A DNA stretch of 64,000 bases from Diphasiastrum complanatum (taxonomy: Eukaryota > Streptophyta > Lycopodiopsida > Lycopodiales > Lycopodiaceae): assembly GCA_029204225.1 (NCBI GenBank), contig CM055103.1:1567720-1631719 (forward strand), given 5' to 3'. Shown one piece after another: positions 1 to 11,202 of the stretch. Made by a program: the position numbers and the translations under genes. Each line of letters starts with the position of its first letter. Positions within the stretch are counted from its first letter, which is position 1. The notes beneath the pieces are model-generated. The model saw only the letters and a list, made by a program, of their open reading frames with translations, did not search any database and was not told the origin of the DNA.

Positions 1-10
1 AGCTTGCGCG

Positions 11-203
11 CATGGATCCCATATTGGTACAGATATGCGATATCGGTATGATGCGCGGATGGACGACTGCTTTGGATTTTTTTTACCTTTGGCATGTCGC
101 TCCAATATTGGTACTGATATGTGATATCGGTATGACGCGCAGATGTACGACAACTCTTGGTTTTCTTTACCTCTGGCACGTCGATCCGATATTGGTACGG
201 ACA
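11..203. repeat. Tandem repeat, ~84-bp unit, about 2.3 copies
   Basis: Units start near 11, 93 and 177, each containing a 'ATATTGGTAC...GATATCGGTATGA' core followed by a T-rich stretch. The plus-strand frame beginning at 12 stays open through the repeats because the unit is a multiple of three, giving a repeated 28-residue peptide. No protein family is recognisable, so I treat this as a minisatellite cut by the window edge. Confidence 0.75.
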
Positions 204-433
204 AGATGAAAAGTAGAGAGAATATAAGAACTTTTAGAGAAAATATTCTAGATTTTCCACTTCGGCGTGGCGGCTACGCCGCCTCCTCTTTGCAAAGATT
301 TCGAAATGTGTAATGTGAAAAGTATGAAGCTTTGTAACTCTGAATGACAGTACTAGACACTATCTAGTGTGATTTGTGGTATTCCAAACAGACAAATGAG
401 AGATTTCTTGGCAAACCTCTCACACAAATAGCA

Positions 434-645
434 CTTTCCACAACAAATGGGAAGTATTGTAAGAATCTCCTCACTCAACAGATTTTCAATCTGTCTAATG
501 CTGCACTGGCCTTTTGGATGCCTCTGGGACTGTGCTTTTCACAACAACTAGGAAGTATTATAAAAAGCTTCCCACTCAGCAGATTTTCAACTTGTTTGAT
601 GCTGCCTTGGCCTTTTTGATGCCTCTGGGACTGTGTCTTCGTTCA
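434..645. repeat. Tandem repeat, ~101-bp unit, two copies
   Basis: The block starting near 434 recurs near 535. Shared words are CAGATTTTCAA at 479 and 580 and GCCTCTGGGACTGTG near 520 and 622. The copies differ by scattered substitutions. It lies on the internal side of the candidate minus-strand LTR at 823-1076, so it may be leader sequence of that element. Confidence 0.7.
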
Positions 646-822
646 ACATCGATGATTCTGAGCTCCAAACCTGCAAAATACACCAAAGAAGGATTTCTTC
701 CAACCATTTTTTTTTAAAATCTCTCCAAGCTTTCACCTCCTGTACATGTGAAGGATTTTCTCACTTCGTTGCGAAGCCTGTGACAAGCTGTATCCACTGA
801 TCAGGCATGCAGGATGATTGCT

Positions 823-1076
823 GCTCTGATACCATCAAGCATTCACCTTAAGCAATCACCACAAGAAGGCAGAAGAAGAACACGCACTGTCACTCTATCA
901 CACTAACTCATACAGAATGTAAAATGTACAAATAAACCCTGAACCCCTGATAGAGAGAGAAAACCTACGAGTAGACTAATAGGCTAGCCTATGGCTATAA
1001 TGACAGCTGGTCACAACTGTTAACATTAATGTACCTCGTAAACAGTAACAATGAAGTCTATCATTGATTTCTAACA
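823..1076 (-). mobile_element. Candidate short copia LTR with primer-binding site
   Basis: On the minus strand TGGTATCAGAGC, the classic copia site complementary to initiator tRNA-Met, lies at 823-834. Directly upstream on that strand is a stretch that begins TGTTAG at 1076 and ends at 835, which would be a 242-bp LTR. No second LTR or coding region of this element is visible, so the LTR limits are inferred from the PBS and the TG start only. Confidence 0.4.
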
Positions 1077-1089
1077 GCTCGTCAGGGCA

Positions 1090-1518
1090 TCCACCCCATA
1101 GTGAGTTAGTCGGATAGATGTCAAAAATTTTTGACAGATTTGAAAATGCCCTCTATTCGTCAGAAATCTACAGAGATGTCAGATTCTAACACTGAAAAAA
1201 TCTGTCGGTTTTTGCCATCCATGTGGACTATCATTTTTCACGTGGCATCCCCAAACGACTACCACGTGGCGACAACTGTATGTCGGTTTTCGACATCTTT
1301 GGATGTGAGGGATTTCGACATCTAATTTGAATTACAGTTCGGCGGTCATTCGGTGGCTGGAAAAGAGGATCTGTCGAATTTTGATGCGTCGAATTTTGAC
1401 AAATCGTTTGCGATAGATTTTTTGACATGGTTTGCGATAGATCCTCCAACATCCTGAAATTTGACAATATTTTTTTTCGCGATTTTATGTCAAAAACACT
1501 GCTTTTTATTGTTGTGTG
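1090..1518. repeat. GTCG/CGAC-rich insert (CACTA-like subterminal sequence?)
   Basis: The stretch is studded with variants of GTCGGTTTTCGACAT, GTCGAATTTTGA and CACGTGGC, unlike its AT-rich surroundings. It ends abruptly in ATTGTTGTGTG, where a hAT fragment begins. Similar words occur at 10578-10818 and from 63761 to the window end. Short, repeated, partly palindromic motifs near an end in GTTGTG recall CACTA-type transposon termini. That assignment is an inference. Confidence 0.35.
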
Positions 1519-1888
1519 TTGAGCTTCCATCAAGTGATCTATAGCAATGAATTGAGTGCCAAACCTTGTCTTTGTACACTTTTGCTAACCTTTATGAGGG
1601 GGATGCTTTTGAAAATATGACAAGAGTTGTGTGACATCTTGTCATCAATTTCAATATCTTTCTTGTTATAAGCACTATTTCTTTTAACTCTGCTATCTTC
1701 TAAATATTTTTCAATAACAAACTTAAACAATGTGCAACACATGGAGCCCAACAAATTGAAGGATATTTAGTCATAAGTAGCTCTCCAGTCTTTTTGTAGC
1801 TACTAGCACTATCGAATATAATTTTCGCAACACTTTCTACTCCAGCTTTAAAGATTGCATGTTCAATCTTCTCTGCTATATACTTATG
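1519..1888 (-). pseudogene. hAT transposase fragment, DUF659 region (copy A)
   Basis: Read on the minus strand in more than one frame, this piece encodes the DUF659-like part of a hAT transposase, with the block W-A-P-C-V-A-H-C followed by a leucine-rich stretch and a K-I-A-E motif. It retains the family's C-x-x-H pair, whereas the other copies here have arginine at that position. It is frameshifted and has an in-frame stop. It abuts a GTCG-rich insert on one side and is cut at 1888, where copia sequence on the other strand begins. It cannot be functional. Confidence 0.75.
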
Positions 1889-2584
1889 TGGCTATAGCTG
1901 CTATAGAAGACTTGGACATTCACCAAATGATGTCTAGACAACATTCCTTCACGGATATATACAAGAAAAAATATTCATTTATCAACCAGAAGGTTACGTC
2001 CTTCAAGGCCATGAGCATTTGGTATGTAAATTGCATAAGGCACTATATGGCCTCAAGCATGCTCCCAGGGCCTGGTATGAAACAATCAATCACTTCTTGT
2101 TGCAGCACCATTTTACTTCTTGCTCCGCAGACTCAAATGTATCTCTCAAGCGTCACGGGCTAAGCTATGTTATAATAGCACTATGTTATCAGCAATTCAT
2201 GGAACAACAGAAAGCAGAAATGCATTTCATTGTCCTCTACAAAATTCGAATACGTTGCAGCCACACCAGTAGTGAAGGATATAATCTAACTAAGAAGGTA
2301 ACAACAAGATCTTCAATTTCCACAGATCGGTCCAACAATTCTTGATTGCGACAATCAGATTTGTGTAGCTCTATCTCTGAACCCACATACTCATACTAGA
2401 ACTAAACACATAGAAGCCCAATTTCATTTTCTTAGAGAGAAAGTTCAGAATAAAGATGTTGTAGTAAGTTACAATCATACACACATTATGTTGGCTGATA
2501 TTTTGACAAAACCATTGTCAGGAGATAAATATTCTACCTTAGTAGAAATGATAAATCTCAATTGTAATTCAGATTCTGGGGGGG
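1889..2584 (+). pseudogene. copia pol fragment with internal deletion (family A)
   Basis: The start encodes reverse transcriptase sequence (an A-I-A-A-x-E-D-L-D-I-H-Q-M block, then K-A-L-Y-G-L-K-x-A-P-R-A-W-Y near 2040). Near 2190 the sequence jumps to the RNase H region (N-N-R-K-Q-K-C and K-S/F-E-Y-V-A-A) and continues to I-L-T-K-P-L near 2500. About 0.7 kb present in the homologous piece at 6205 is missing. Several frames are used. The 3' end carries a G-rich polypurine run directly before the LTR fragment. Confidence 0.8.
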
Positions 2585-2758
2585 TGTTGGAGTTTAGTGT
2601 TTCTCTTACTCATCCTAACTGCCCTCCTTCCTTCTATGAAAATCACTCTCTCAAAGAAGTCTGCATAAATGAACTATTTTTAGCAATAGTTTGCATTTTT
2701 CCTCGAAAACTTCAATAGGTGGAAAACCCCGACAAAGTCTTATGCTTCAATTTCGGGC
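2585..2758 (+). mobile_element. Truncated 3' LTR of copia family A
   Basis: It begins TGTTGGAGTTTA after a run of G residues and matches the first ~170 bases of the LTR at 7102-7647, with scattered substitutions. It breaks off at about 2758, where unrelated proline/serine-rich coding-like sequence starts. Confidence 0.75.
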
Positions 2759-4229
2759 TCTCCACCGTTGCTCCCTCCACCATCCTTAGACCCCCTACAT
2801 CCCTTCCGACTAAATGCCCCGCTAGCAAATGCATGCGTGACATCGCTTTTTCCTCCGCTAGCCCTCCTTCCACTTGCCAACGTAGCGCACCAGACCGTCC
2901 TACAGCAACTTCTTCTACTTTTGTTCCGCCACCCACTGCTACAACCCCTTATACTTCTATCACTCTCATTCCTCCACCATCCACAACCGTTCTCGCTTCA
3001 CCTCCACTCTCCACCACCATCTCCTCATCCATTCCTCTTACATCTCCTGATTCTTCCGTTTCCACTCCACTGCTCATCATTAACCCCCAAGATTCCCAAC
3101 TGCCACCCATCACCCGTTCTTGGATAAACATCTTCCGCCTCTTACCTCCCTTATGTTCTTCCATCCTCGACACCACCCTCTAGTTCCCTTACTCTTCCAC
3201 TCGTTGTTTCATTCGAATAGCCCATTCCACTCTCTCTGCACACTTCCACTCACTCCCACCATTAATCCATACAATCTGAATGATGAGCCCGACAAACCGT
3301 TGGTTGATGACGCATTCACACAAATAGAATATGTGGTGTACCCTTAGCGTGCTGATCCTACTGCACCTAACGACATAGCTACATAGGAGAATATGATAGA
3401 AGATGACGACGACAGTAGTGCACTACCCAAGGCAATACTGCAACAAGGCCCATCAAGCAGCACCACACCGGCAGGGCCAATAGACGTCATGATGGCCTAC
3501 CAGAACTTGGGAACCTTACTCCAAGATTTGGTAGCGGCCAAATCAACTTTGGATAGCCGCGTAGCGGAATTGGCTACCAAGAATAAGTCTAGGTTGCGAG
3601 CGGAGATCACGCAGCTCCAGCAAGACCTGCAGGTGGCAATCCAGCAATAGCAGATAGAAAAGGACTGGGTCATGAAGCTGAAATAGAATGAGAAAAGCCT
3701 TCAAAGTTATATCAAGGACCTCTTCAAATCAGCTACGTACGCCTCTATAGAGGTCCATGAAGTTGAACAACAAGCACAGTAGCAGTTAGCCTCGCTCCAG
3801 GGGCCTAGTTATTGGTGGTTGAGACTGAAAATCAACACCTAGGAGCGGAGACCCACACCGTACAACAACAAGAAACTGCTTGGTTGGCCTAGCCTATCCC
3901 CACTAACCATCCTCTCACAGCCAACACAAGATGAACTTTCTAATACAGTAGGTGGATTTATACCGCCAATGCTGGATGGCCACCAAGCTAGTTTCGATAA
4001 TTACCACCGTAGCACACTCCAAGAACTCGCGCAAGCAAAGACCGCTCTCAAGGCCTATCAATATCATATAGCACAACATCCACAACTAGCCCCAGTGGTA
4101 ATTCCAACGCCACCCACATTAGAAGCTGCACAAGCAAGTTCCAGCCACGATCAAGGACCAGAGATAGCGGGGCTTGACACTCAAGAACAAAGCCTCAACG
4201 CCAGTCAAGATGCGAGAAAGAGTCCATGA
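2759..4229 (+). pseudogene. Decayed ORF: Pro/Ser-rich then coiled-coil-like protein, family unknown
   Basis: The first part (about 2760-3180, C-rich plus strand) encodes a proline-, serine- and threonine-rich stretch. From 3120 a second frame runs to 4229 and is interrupted only by TAG codons, at 3345, 3384, 3648, 3684, 3780 and 3840. It encodes an acidic segment (E-D-D-D-D), then alanine/glutamine/leucine-rich sequence such as A-E-I-T-Q-L-Q-Q-D-L-Q that looks coiled-coil. Around 3800-3950 a neighbouring frame also reads plausibly, so a frameshift may lie there. I do not recognise the family. A retrotransposon gag-like or accessory ORF is possible but unsupported by any motif. Confidence 0.4.
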
Positions 4230-4644
4230 AAAACATGGGAGGAACGACTAGCGTCAACTTTCCAGAGCTCTCGATCGATTTCTGCTAGCCGTGCATTTTG
4301 AAAATTTTCATGCAACGACTAGCAGATATTATTTTTTGCCAAGGATATTGAAAGAAACAAGATCACCTACATGGCAGCATTGGGTTCACAACCTACGTGG
4401 CGACACGCACAATCGAGAAGGATACGTTGACCATCAGAGCTTACATCACCAGTTCGCGGCAGATACGGGTAAACACACATTTTGACCCCATTTCACGATA
4501 ATGCAAATGGGCGGAATGTGGAACCCCTCTGGACTAGTTCACCATTTGCACCTAGACCAAAGTCGTCGATGACATAATCACTACCTCAATATATAGAGAG
4601 TAGGATCCTATGCATGAGTCCATGCAATCCCCATGAAGGTCAAC

Positions 4645-4652
4645 TATAAATA
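4645..4652 (+). promoter_or_regulatory. TATA-box-like sequence
   Basis: TATAAATA occurs here in a less AT-rich context and is followed about 30 bases later by a C/T-rich stretch, as in a plant LTR or gene promoter. No coding region follows, so any promoter role is inferred. Confidence 0.3.
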
Positions 4653-6204
4653 GGTCCCAGCTCTTCATGCATACCTCTTGCCTATACCAGTCACACATAC
4701 ATGCACTACTCCATATGTCTCAATTAGAGTGTCTGGGTCCTCTCAAGGTCATTACTCACCAACAAGCCTCGACGTGGAATTAAATCTAGGCATGACCAAT
4801 AATCTCAAACATTGGAGGGCCAGTCTACCATATTACGACTATCCCATGTCCTTAGCTGAATATGGCCGTAACATTCTTCCCCCCGTAAATAGGTTCTGTC
4901 CACAGGACGGAGAAAAGAAAACATGAAACTATTTCTTAAGCTTTGAAGACTTATCCATGAACCATTATTCTTAGTCTGATCTTTCCATCTAAATAAGTAC
5001 TCAGTGATGCAACAATTCTTCAATTGCTTGCCTCTACTCATGAATACGAATTCAAATTTCCAAGATACACTAAGCTAGAATTTCTCCAAATGGGTTGATC
5101 TTATCCAAAAAAAGCTCACCACCTTCATGTAATCCCAATTACATGGACCACTGGGTGATTTGACTTTATTTCAGAAATCAAATCCAAGCGGCTAAAGAAA
5201 TTTCATTCCAATGTATTGTAGAAAATAATGCTTCATGGTACAAATATTCTTAGAATATCCAAATATTCTAAAATATCACAATTCAGTCATCTAAAATCTT
5301 TAGGAGATACATCAAGTCTAAGACAATTATAACTCAAACCAGAGTAGTGTAGTTACTCTAATGAGTTAAGAGTCCCATTTCTAGCATCGTATGCAATAAA
5401 TCAACAATCATCAGTATCTTGATAGATTTATCTGTCTCCTATAAATCTGGAGATATAGACTGAACTTTGCACAATGCACTCATAGACTACAATCTGTAAG
5501 GTAAACAACTTCCTCATAAGTAAGCAATTACTTAATGAAAATGTCTGTGAGATCCACATAATCTCAAGTAGGTACTGGAGTAAAGAAATTTAGAGTTCAA
5601 ATAATAGATCTAAATTCTTGACTCACCTAATTGATCAAGAAACACTCAATATCTTAAGAATCCTCACATTTCCTTGTAATCTTCAAATGACCTTTAAGTC
5701 ATTGAAAGACATTGGAGTATATGCACAACATACAACTCAAGAAATATAAGAATCATTCTGAAATCTTTTCCATAAGGAAAATCATTGGATTCCGAATTTC
5801 TTCTAGACCAATTCTTACTCAGATTATGAGTTCCAAATTCTACAATAAACCAAGTAATTAAAGACCATTATAATATCCATCTTTAACCACAAACTTTATA
5901 CAATCATCTAGAACAACATCAAGAGATTACAAAGTTCTGTTGAATTCCAAAATTCAGTTTACCATTTTTGGAACCATTAGGACCTGGTATCCAATTGAGC
6001 ACTCTGGGATACACTCACTAATGAATTGAGTTATTTCCACATTGAGAAATACACACCCAAGAATTCATGTATCCTATGCATGCGATTTTTATAGATGAAT
6101 TCAAATGATTTACAAATTATGTGTCTTACAAGCAATACACACAAAATAAACAGTTTTCAGTGAATTCTCTTCACTGTCAGTTTTAGCAATTAACTTTCAC
6201 ATGA
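4653..6204. other. AT-rich stretch without recognisable gene
   Basis: About 1.5 kb of AT-rich DNA with stops in all frames. I see no domain, RNA gene or clear repeat. It ends where copia family A sequence begins near 6205. Confidence 0.5.
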
Positions 6205-7087
6205 CCTAGTCGGTATGGAGATCAACATAGATCGCACAAGCAAAAGGATCACTATAAGCCAAGAGTCCTATCTAACCAATTTGCTTCGTAGATATGGCAT
6301 GGAGGACTGGAAGCCGATAGACACACCCATGGATCCAGGGTCCAAGCTTTCTAAAGACATGTGTCCCGTAACTCAAGCAGATTAGCAAGAAATGTGCAGA
6401 TATCCTTATCAGTCTGTCATAGGATCTATAATGCATTCTATGATTTGCACATGACCTTATCTAGCATATATAGTAAGCACATTGTCTCAATGCATGTCCA
6501 ATCCAGCCTTACAGCATTGGAAGACTTTGCAAAGAGTATTGAAGTACATCCAAGCCACAAAGCACTATGCTTTGAGCTACAACAATAATATTGAAGCTAT
6601 ATTTTTGCTAGTCACATATTCTGATTCAGATTGGGCAGGAGGCATGGATACCAGAAAGTCCACATTGGGCTATATTTGTTTCCTTGCAGGAGGACCTATT
6701 TCATGGAACAACAGAAAGCAGAAATGTATTTCATTGGCCTCCACAAAATCCGAATACGTTGCAGCCACATCAGTAGTGAAGGAGATAATCTGGCTAAGAA
6801 GGTAACTACATGATCTACAATTTCCATAGATCGGTCCAACAATACTTGACTGCGACAATCAGAGCTACATAGCTCTACCTCTGAACCCACATACTCATAC
6901 TAGAACTAAACACATAGAAGTTCAGTTTCATTTTCTTAGAGAAAAAGTTCACAATAAAGATGTTGTAGTAAGTTACAATCATACAAACAGTATGTTGGCT
7001 GATATTTTGACAAAACCATTGTCAAGAGATAAACATTCTACCAGTAGAAATGATAAATCTCAATTGTAATTCAGATTCGTAGTAGCA
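6205..7087 (+). pseudogene. copia RT C-terminus and RNase H (family A)
   Basis: It starts inside reverse transcriptase (G-M-E-I-N near 6210, then D-T-P-M-D-P-G-S-K-L-S) and runs through the thumb/linker to RNase H: Y-S-D-S-D-W-A-G near 6615, N-N-R-K-Q-K, S-E-Y-V-A-A, then T-K-H-I-E and I-L-T-K-P-L. Frames shift several times and in-frame stops occur. The upstream half of the element is absent. The 3' end leads through a purine run (AAGCGGGAG) straight into the LTR at 7102, giving the true 3' end of this family. Confidence 0.85.
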
Positions 7088-7101
7088 AGCCTAAGCGGGA
7101 G

Positions 7102-7647
7102 TGTTGGAGTTTAATCTTTCGCCTGTTCATCCTAACTGCCCTCCTTGCTTCTATGAGAATCACTCTCTCAAAGAAGTATGCAGAAGTGAACTATTTTTCA
7201 CAATAGTTTAAATTTTTCCTCGCAAATTTCAATAGGCGAAAAACCCGACAAAGTCTTCTACTTTGCTTTCGGGCCATTCTGATTACAAAAGGATTTTGCG
7301 ATAAATGCAACAAAGTGTTCACATGTGATTTCAGGCCATTTCAAACAGTTCCAAAAATGTGATATTTTACCCGAAGAATGCAAAAAATGCGACACTCTGC
7401 AGATTTACACAAGATTTCAAGTACATACTATCTACGTCTTCACACTGCAATAATAACTCATCTAATTAATCAGTTAAACAACTATTAACGATCTTGTAAT
7501 TGTAAAGTTAGAATAGCACAAGATCATTCAGATGCTATATAAGTAAATGAGTGCTGGAGATGGACATGGAGATGGATATGATGATGCATGAAGATACTCC
7601 AACACAGATCTTATGACCAAAACAGGTCTACACAGTATCTGACTCCA
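7102..7647 (+). mobile_element. 3' LTR of copia family A
   Basis: It begins TGTTGGAG directly after the polypurine run and ends near ATCTGACTCCA, so the expected TG...CA ends are present. Partial copies lie at 2585-2758, 24480-24970 and 32275-32395. The outer part contains a CTATATAAG-type TATA candidate near 7534. Confidence 0.7.
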
Positions 7648-7679
7648 TTAGAGGGGTTCTAAATCCAAAAAAGACTCTT

Positions 7680-8171
7680 GGCTAAAAGCATGGTTTGGTC
7701 ATACAACATGGACTTTGAAAGACCTAACTTTTTTTGGTTAGAAATGCACTTTTGGAATATTATACACTATTTTCAACTAATACATTTGACACCGTACCTC
7801 AAAAGTATGTCATATCATTGGAGCGCTCGTCAACGCTTTCTAAGGAACCAAACTCAACTGAAATTGGACTTACCACTAAAATGTTATGTCATTTTTAATG
7901 TGGACTCAAAAAATTATGATTAATAAAATGCCCATACTTTGACTTGCCATAACTTTTTAACCATAGCTCGGAAGTATGTCATGTAACATATCATTGGAAA
8001 GCGCTTTCTAAAGCACCAAACTTTGCTAAAATTGGACTTACCACTAAAAAGTATCATTTTTAATGTGGACTCAAAACAATTATGAGTAATAAAATCCCCA
8101 CAAAGTGAATTGTACTACCAAAAGGTACAATGAAAAAATGGGTTTTTTTTTTTAATACCATGCTTTTAGCC
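7680..8171. mobile_element. MITE-like element with 15-bp terminal inverted repeats
   Basis: GGCTAAAAGCATGGT at 7680-7694 is perfectly inverted at 8157-8171. Inside, a block of roughly 150 bases is repeated in tandem (about 7803-7935 and 7972-8100), sharing GGACTTACCACTAAAA and TTTTTAATGTGGACTCAAAA. An inverted, diverged copy of the same block lies just outside at about 8265-8375. No ORF of note and no clear target-site duplication. A non-autonomous DNA transposon is the simplest reading. Confidence 0.55.
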
Positions 8172-8377
8172 CCTTTGTAAAGATTCTTTGTATATTTTTC
8201 TCAAATTTTTCTTACACATGGACCAATCAAAACACTCAAAGTTTGAAATCTACGAAATGACTTTTTGAGTCCATATTTGGAGTCCGCACTAAAAATGGCA
8301 TAACTTTTTAGTGGCGAGTCCGATTTCATCGGAATTTGGTGCATTGAAAAGCGCCTGACAAGGGCTTTTCAATGATT

Positions 8378-8580
8378 TTGTGTAGTCCTAATTAGAAAGC
8401 TTGCAAATAATACAACAATGATATTATTCAATATAAAAAGGTTTGAGCTGCTCACAATGATATCCATCACAGTGCAAACAAAATGTTTATTCTCAATTGT
8501 ATTATATATATATATTCAAGATCAAGCACTACTTTGTGGTTGATATGCCAAGGATGAGCCCTACTAAAAACAAGTCTTCA
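8378..8580 (-). repeat. Copy of the hAT 5' non-coding region
   Basis: It matches 31020-31250 and, inverted, about 44100-44330 and 50520-50760, including GTAGTC-TAATTAGAAAGC and GAGCTGCTCACAATG. In the longer copies this sequence precedes the hAT BED-finger coding region, so this is a detached 5' piece. Confidence 0.6.
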
Positions 8581-8909
8581 AAACGAATATTACCGTTAAT
8601 AAACCTACGATAACTTAGCTTATCCATGAAGTTGTGCATCTACATGCATGTCAACAATCACTTATTGTTTTCCTTGATTTGGATCTCACATGTCACAACA
8701 CTCACTAACAATTAAGGATGCATAACTCTAACCAGTAGTCAATTTAGATCATTCTCCTTTAAAATAACAAGATTAGGAGACAAAACACAATAATTTGGTC
8801 TTATGCATGCGATCCTCATCATCTTTCCCATGCAACATTAAGAAAATGGAAAAGAAAATAACAACATTAGCACAATTTAGAAAGATTAAGGATTCTCCTT
8901 TCGAGCACA
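8581..8909. other. Intergenic stretch, nothing recognised
   Basis: AT-rich, with only short unconvincing ORFs and no shared repeat that I could detect. Confidence 0.4.
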
Positions 8910-9202
8910 ATGGTCATTCATGGGAGCTAATGGGGCCATGTCGAGCAGATGTGGTACCAACCACTCTATCTTCCAAGCCCCTCCACCACTAGAGAGGCAA
9001 GGAGGGGGGAAGCAGAAAAGGAGCATTCCGTGAGCATCTAGTTCTCATAAATGGGACGAGATTCGTGTTTTAACAAGCTAGAGGATTTTGTGCACAAGGA
9101 TGACTAGTTACAACGTCGGTGGAGGTGGACAAAACCTTGGACATCATTTAATAGGCACAGTGCAAATCTTAATTGCAATAAGATAATTGTACTTGCATAA
9201 TC

Positions 9203-9294
9203 TTAGCTCAATGGTAAAGCATTGGGGTACTAACATATTGTTATGAGGTGCTTTCCACTGACTCCTGAAGATGCGCGAACCCCCGCAGGCTCCA
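9203..9294 (+). repeat. Degenerate tRNA-like sequence in the module
   Basis: TAGCTCAATGGTAAAGC resembles a pol III A box and the end GCAGGCTCCA matches the better copy at 54342-54447. The B box is damaged (GCGCGAACCCCCGC) and the 5' acceptor strand is deleted, so this is a decayed copy. Confidence 0.45.
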
Positions 9295-9718
9295 ACGTCA
9301 TAAATTTTGCTTCTTGCTCATCATCTTTTTGCTTCTTTCTTCCTTGCTAACCATCGCCAATAACAAAGATCGACATATCTTTGCATGTGATATCACTGTC
9401 CATACAGAGATTAGTAGATAGCATATGACCATAGGATCATTAATGTTATAGTACTACAATACATGGATGGGACTCAGAGAAAATGAGTTTATCAGCTAGC
9501 TCTGCCTCACCACAAACTACCTTCATCATTCGCTAATTGATTAATTGTTCGCAGGTAACTAGTCATTTGGGCTCTCTGCTGCTGGTGAACTGATGAACAT
9601 AGAATCATTAACGTTATAGTACTGTATTGATCAGCCAACCAAACGCAAACAAATCATATGCACCATTCGGCTTTGGCTTCAAACAAATTCAGATTGTGTG
9701 CCACGCTCAGAATTAGAA

Positions 9719-9826
<108 letters not shown>

Positions 9827-10577
9827 TAGCGAGCGCAGCATTAGCAACACCAGCATCATCATGTATCATAAATATACTGAAAATTTTGCTCATTATGTTT
9901 TTCCTGCCATTCCTTAGAACGTAGCTACTACCTACAACATGAATTGAAATGTTTTTTACGAATGCTGTCTGAGCCGGCTCTAATCTCTTATTAAAAGATC
10001 AATACAGCCTTTCCTTGAATGCATCACGTCGTTCCATGCTAGAGATTGAGTTCAAGTGGGTGAAACTTTGTAGAATTGGAACTTCATACTTGATCATGAA
10101 TTCTGGCCTACATTTCTTCTACGGCCAACAACACATGATGTTACAATGGTCGTAATCAATGTCTTCAAATCTAATCGTCTGGAATCTGCACATGATCTAC
10201 AATGTATGTCGAGTTTACACAAGTATATTCAGCTCGCTAGGTCGCTGCAAAACAACCTTGGACAACACCTTTGAAAAATTTAAATTGGTGTTGTGCCTCG
10301 TCCAGATAGAAAATCAAAACAAGTAAGTAGAATAGTAACCTTGTATGTATGCAAATTAAAGATGAAGATGTACCCTCGGTGGATAATTATGAAATAGAGC
10401 CACAGAGTCCATACTACAGATATATTTCAGTATTTTAGACTGACAGGTTCTTGCGACCTTTGCACATAATGCAGCATTTTGACAGGAAGTGGAGCTTGCT
10501 TAATTCATAGAAAAATTAAATATTCACAATGTTTTTCCAATTCAGCTTCCATGAAGAATTGTTGCAACCATGCAATG

Positions 10578-10818
10578 TCCACGTCAGACGTTGCAATGCG
10601 ACGTCCAGGTCAGCACATGTGGCCATCACCAGAATTTGATTTTGTGGTGTCCGGCACGTCGTGCCTGTCGGACTGCGACGTATTTTAAAGTCGTCGGATT
10701 CCGACGACCTTATAGCAACGTGTTTTTCCGACGTCCGCGACGAATTAGAAAAAAATTAAACCCGCGATTCACGTCGCAAAACACGTCACAAATCGCGGCG
10801 GGTGTTGTTGTGAATTAC
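10578..10818. repeat. GTCG/CGAC-rich insert in the hAT module
   Basis: It replaces about 70 bases of the module between GCAATGTC and TTCATTGAATTCAGG. It is far richer in G+C than its flanks and full of CGACGT, GTCGGATTCCGAC and CGTCGCAA words, ending GTGTTGTTGTG. Its relatives are at 1090-1518 and 63761-64000. Confidence 0.45.
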
Positions 10819-10838
10819 TTATTTCATTGAATTCAGGA

Positions 10839-11202
10839 AAGAACATTGGAAAGTGATAGAACTTTAGAAGAAGCGAGTTTTAATGGAATGTTGCCAATTC
10901 CTTCAATACAACATTCTTGATCATTTGCTGTATAAATAAATCTTTTAAGTCCTTTATAAGGTACAATAGAATTAAAAGAGATGTTGTGCTAGAGCTACTA
11001 TAAACAAGACCAAAAGCTTTCATATACAATACTATATATAGTGTAGATTTGTCACGCTTAAGCTTTATGTAGTTATTCCATTGAGCAGTAATGATTCATA
11101 AAGATTTGTTCAAGGATTTCAAATCTCAGGCTATATGCCATACTATACATAGCATAGACTTGTGATTCTTAAGCTTTATGCAGTGATTCCATCTATTGAT
11201 GT
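10839..11202. other. AT-rich stretch with a diverged direct repeat
   Basis: A block of about 70 bases around TACTATATATAGTGTAGA and CTTAAGCTTTATG at 11021-11090 recurs, diverged, at about 11130-11198. No coding potential is seen. It ends where the copia fragment is truncated. Confidence 0.5.
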
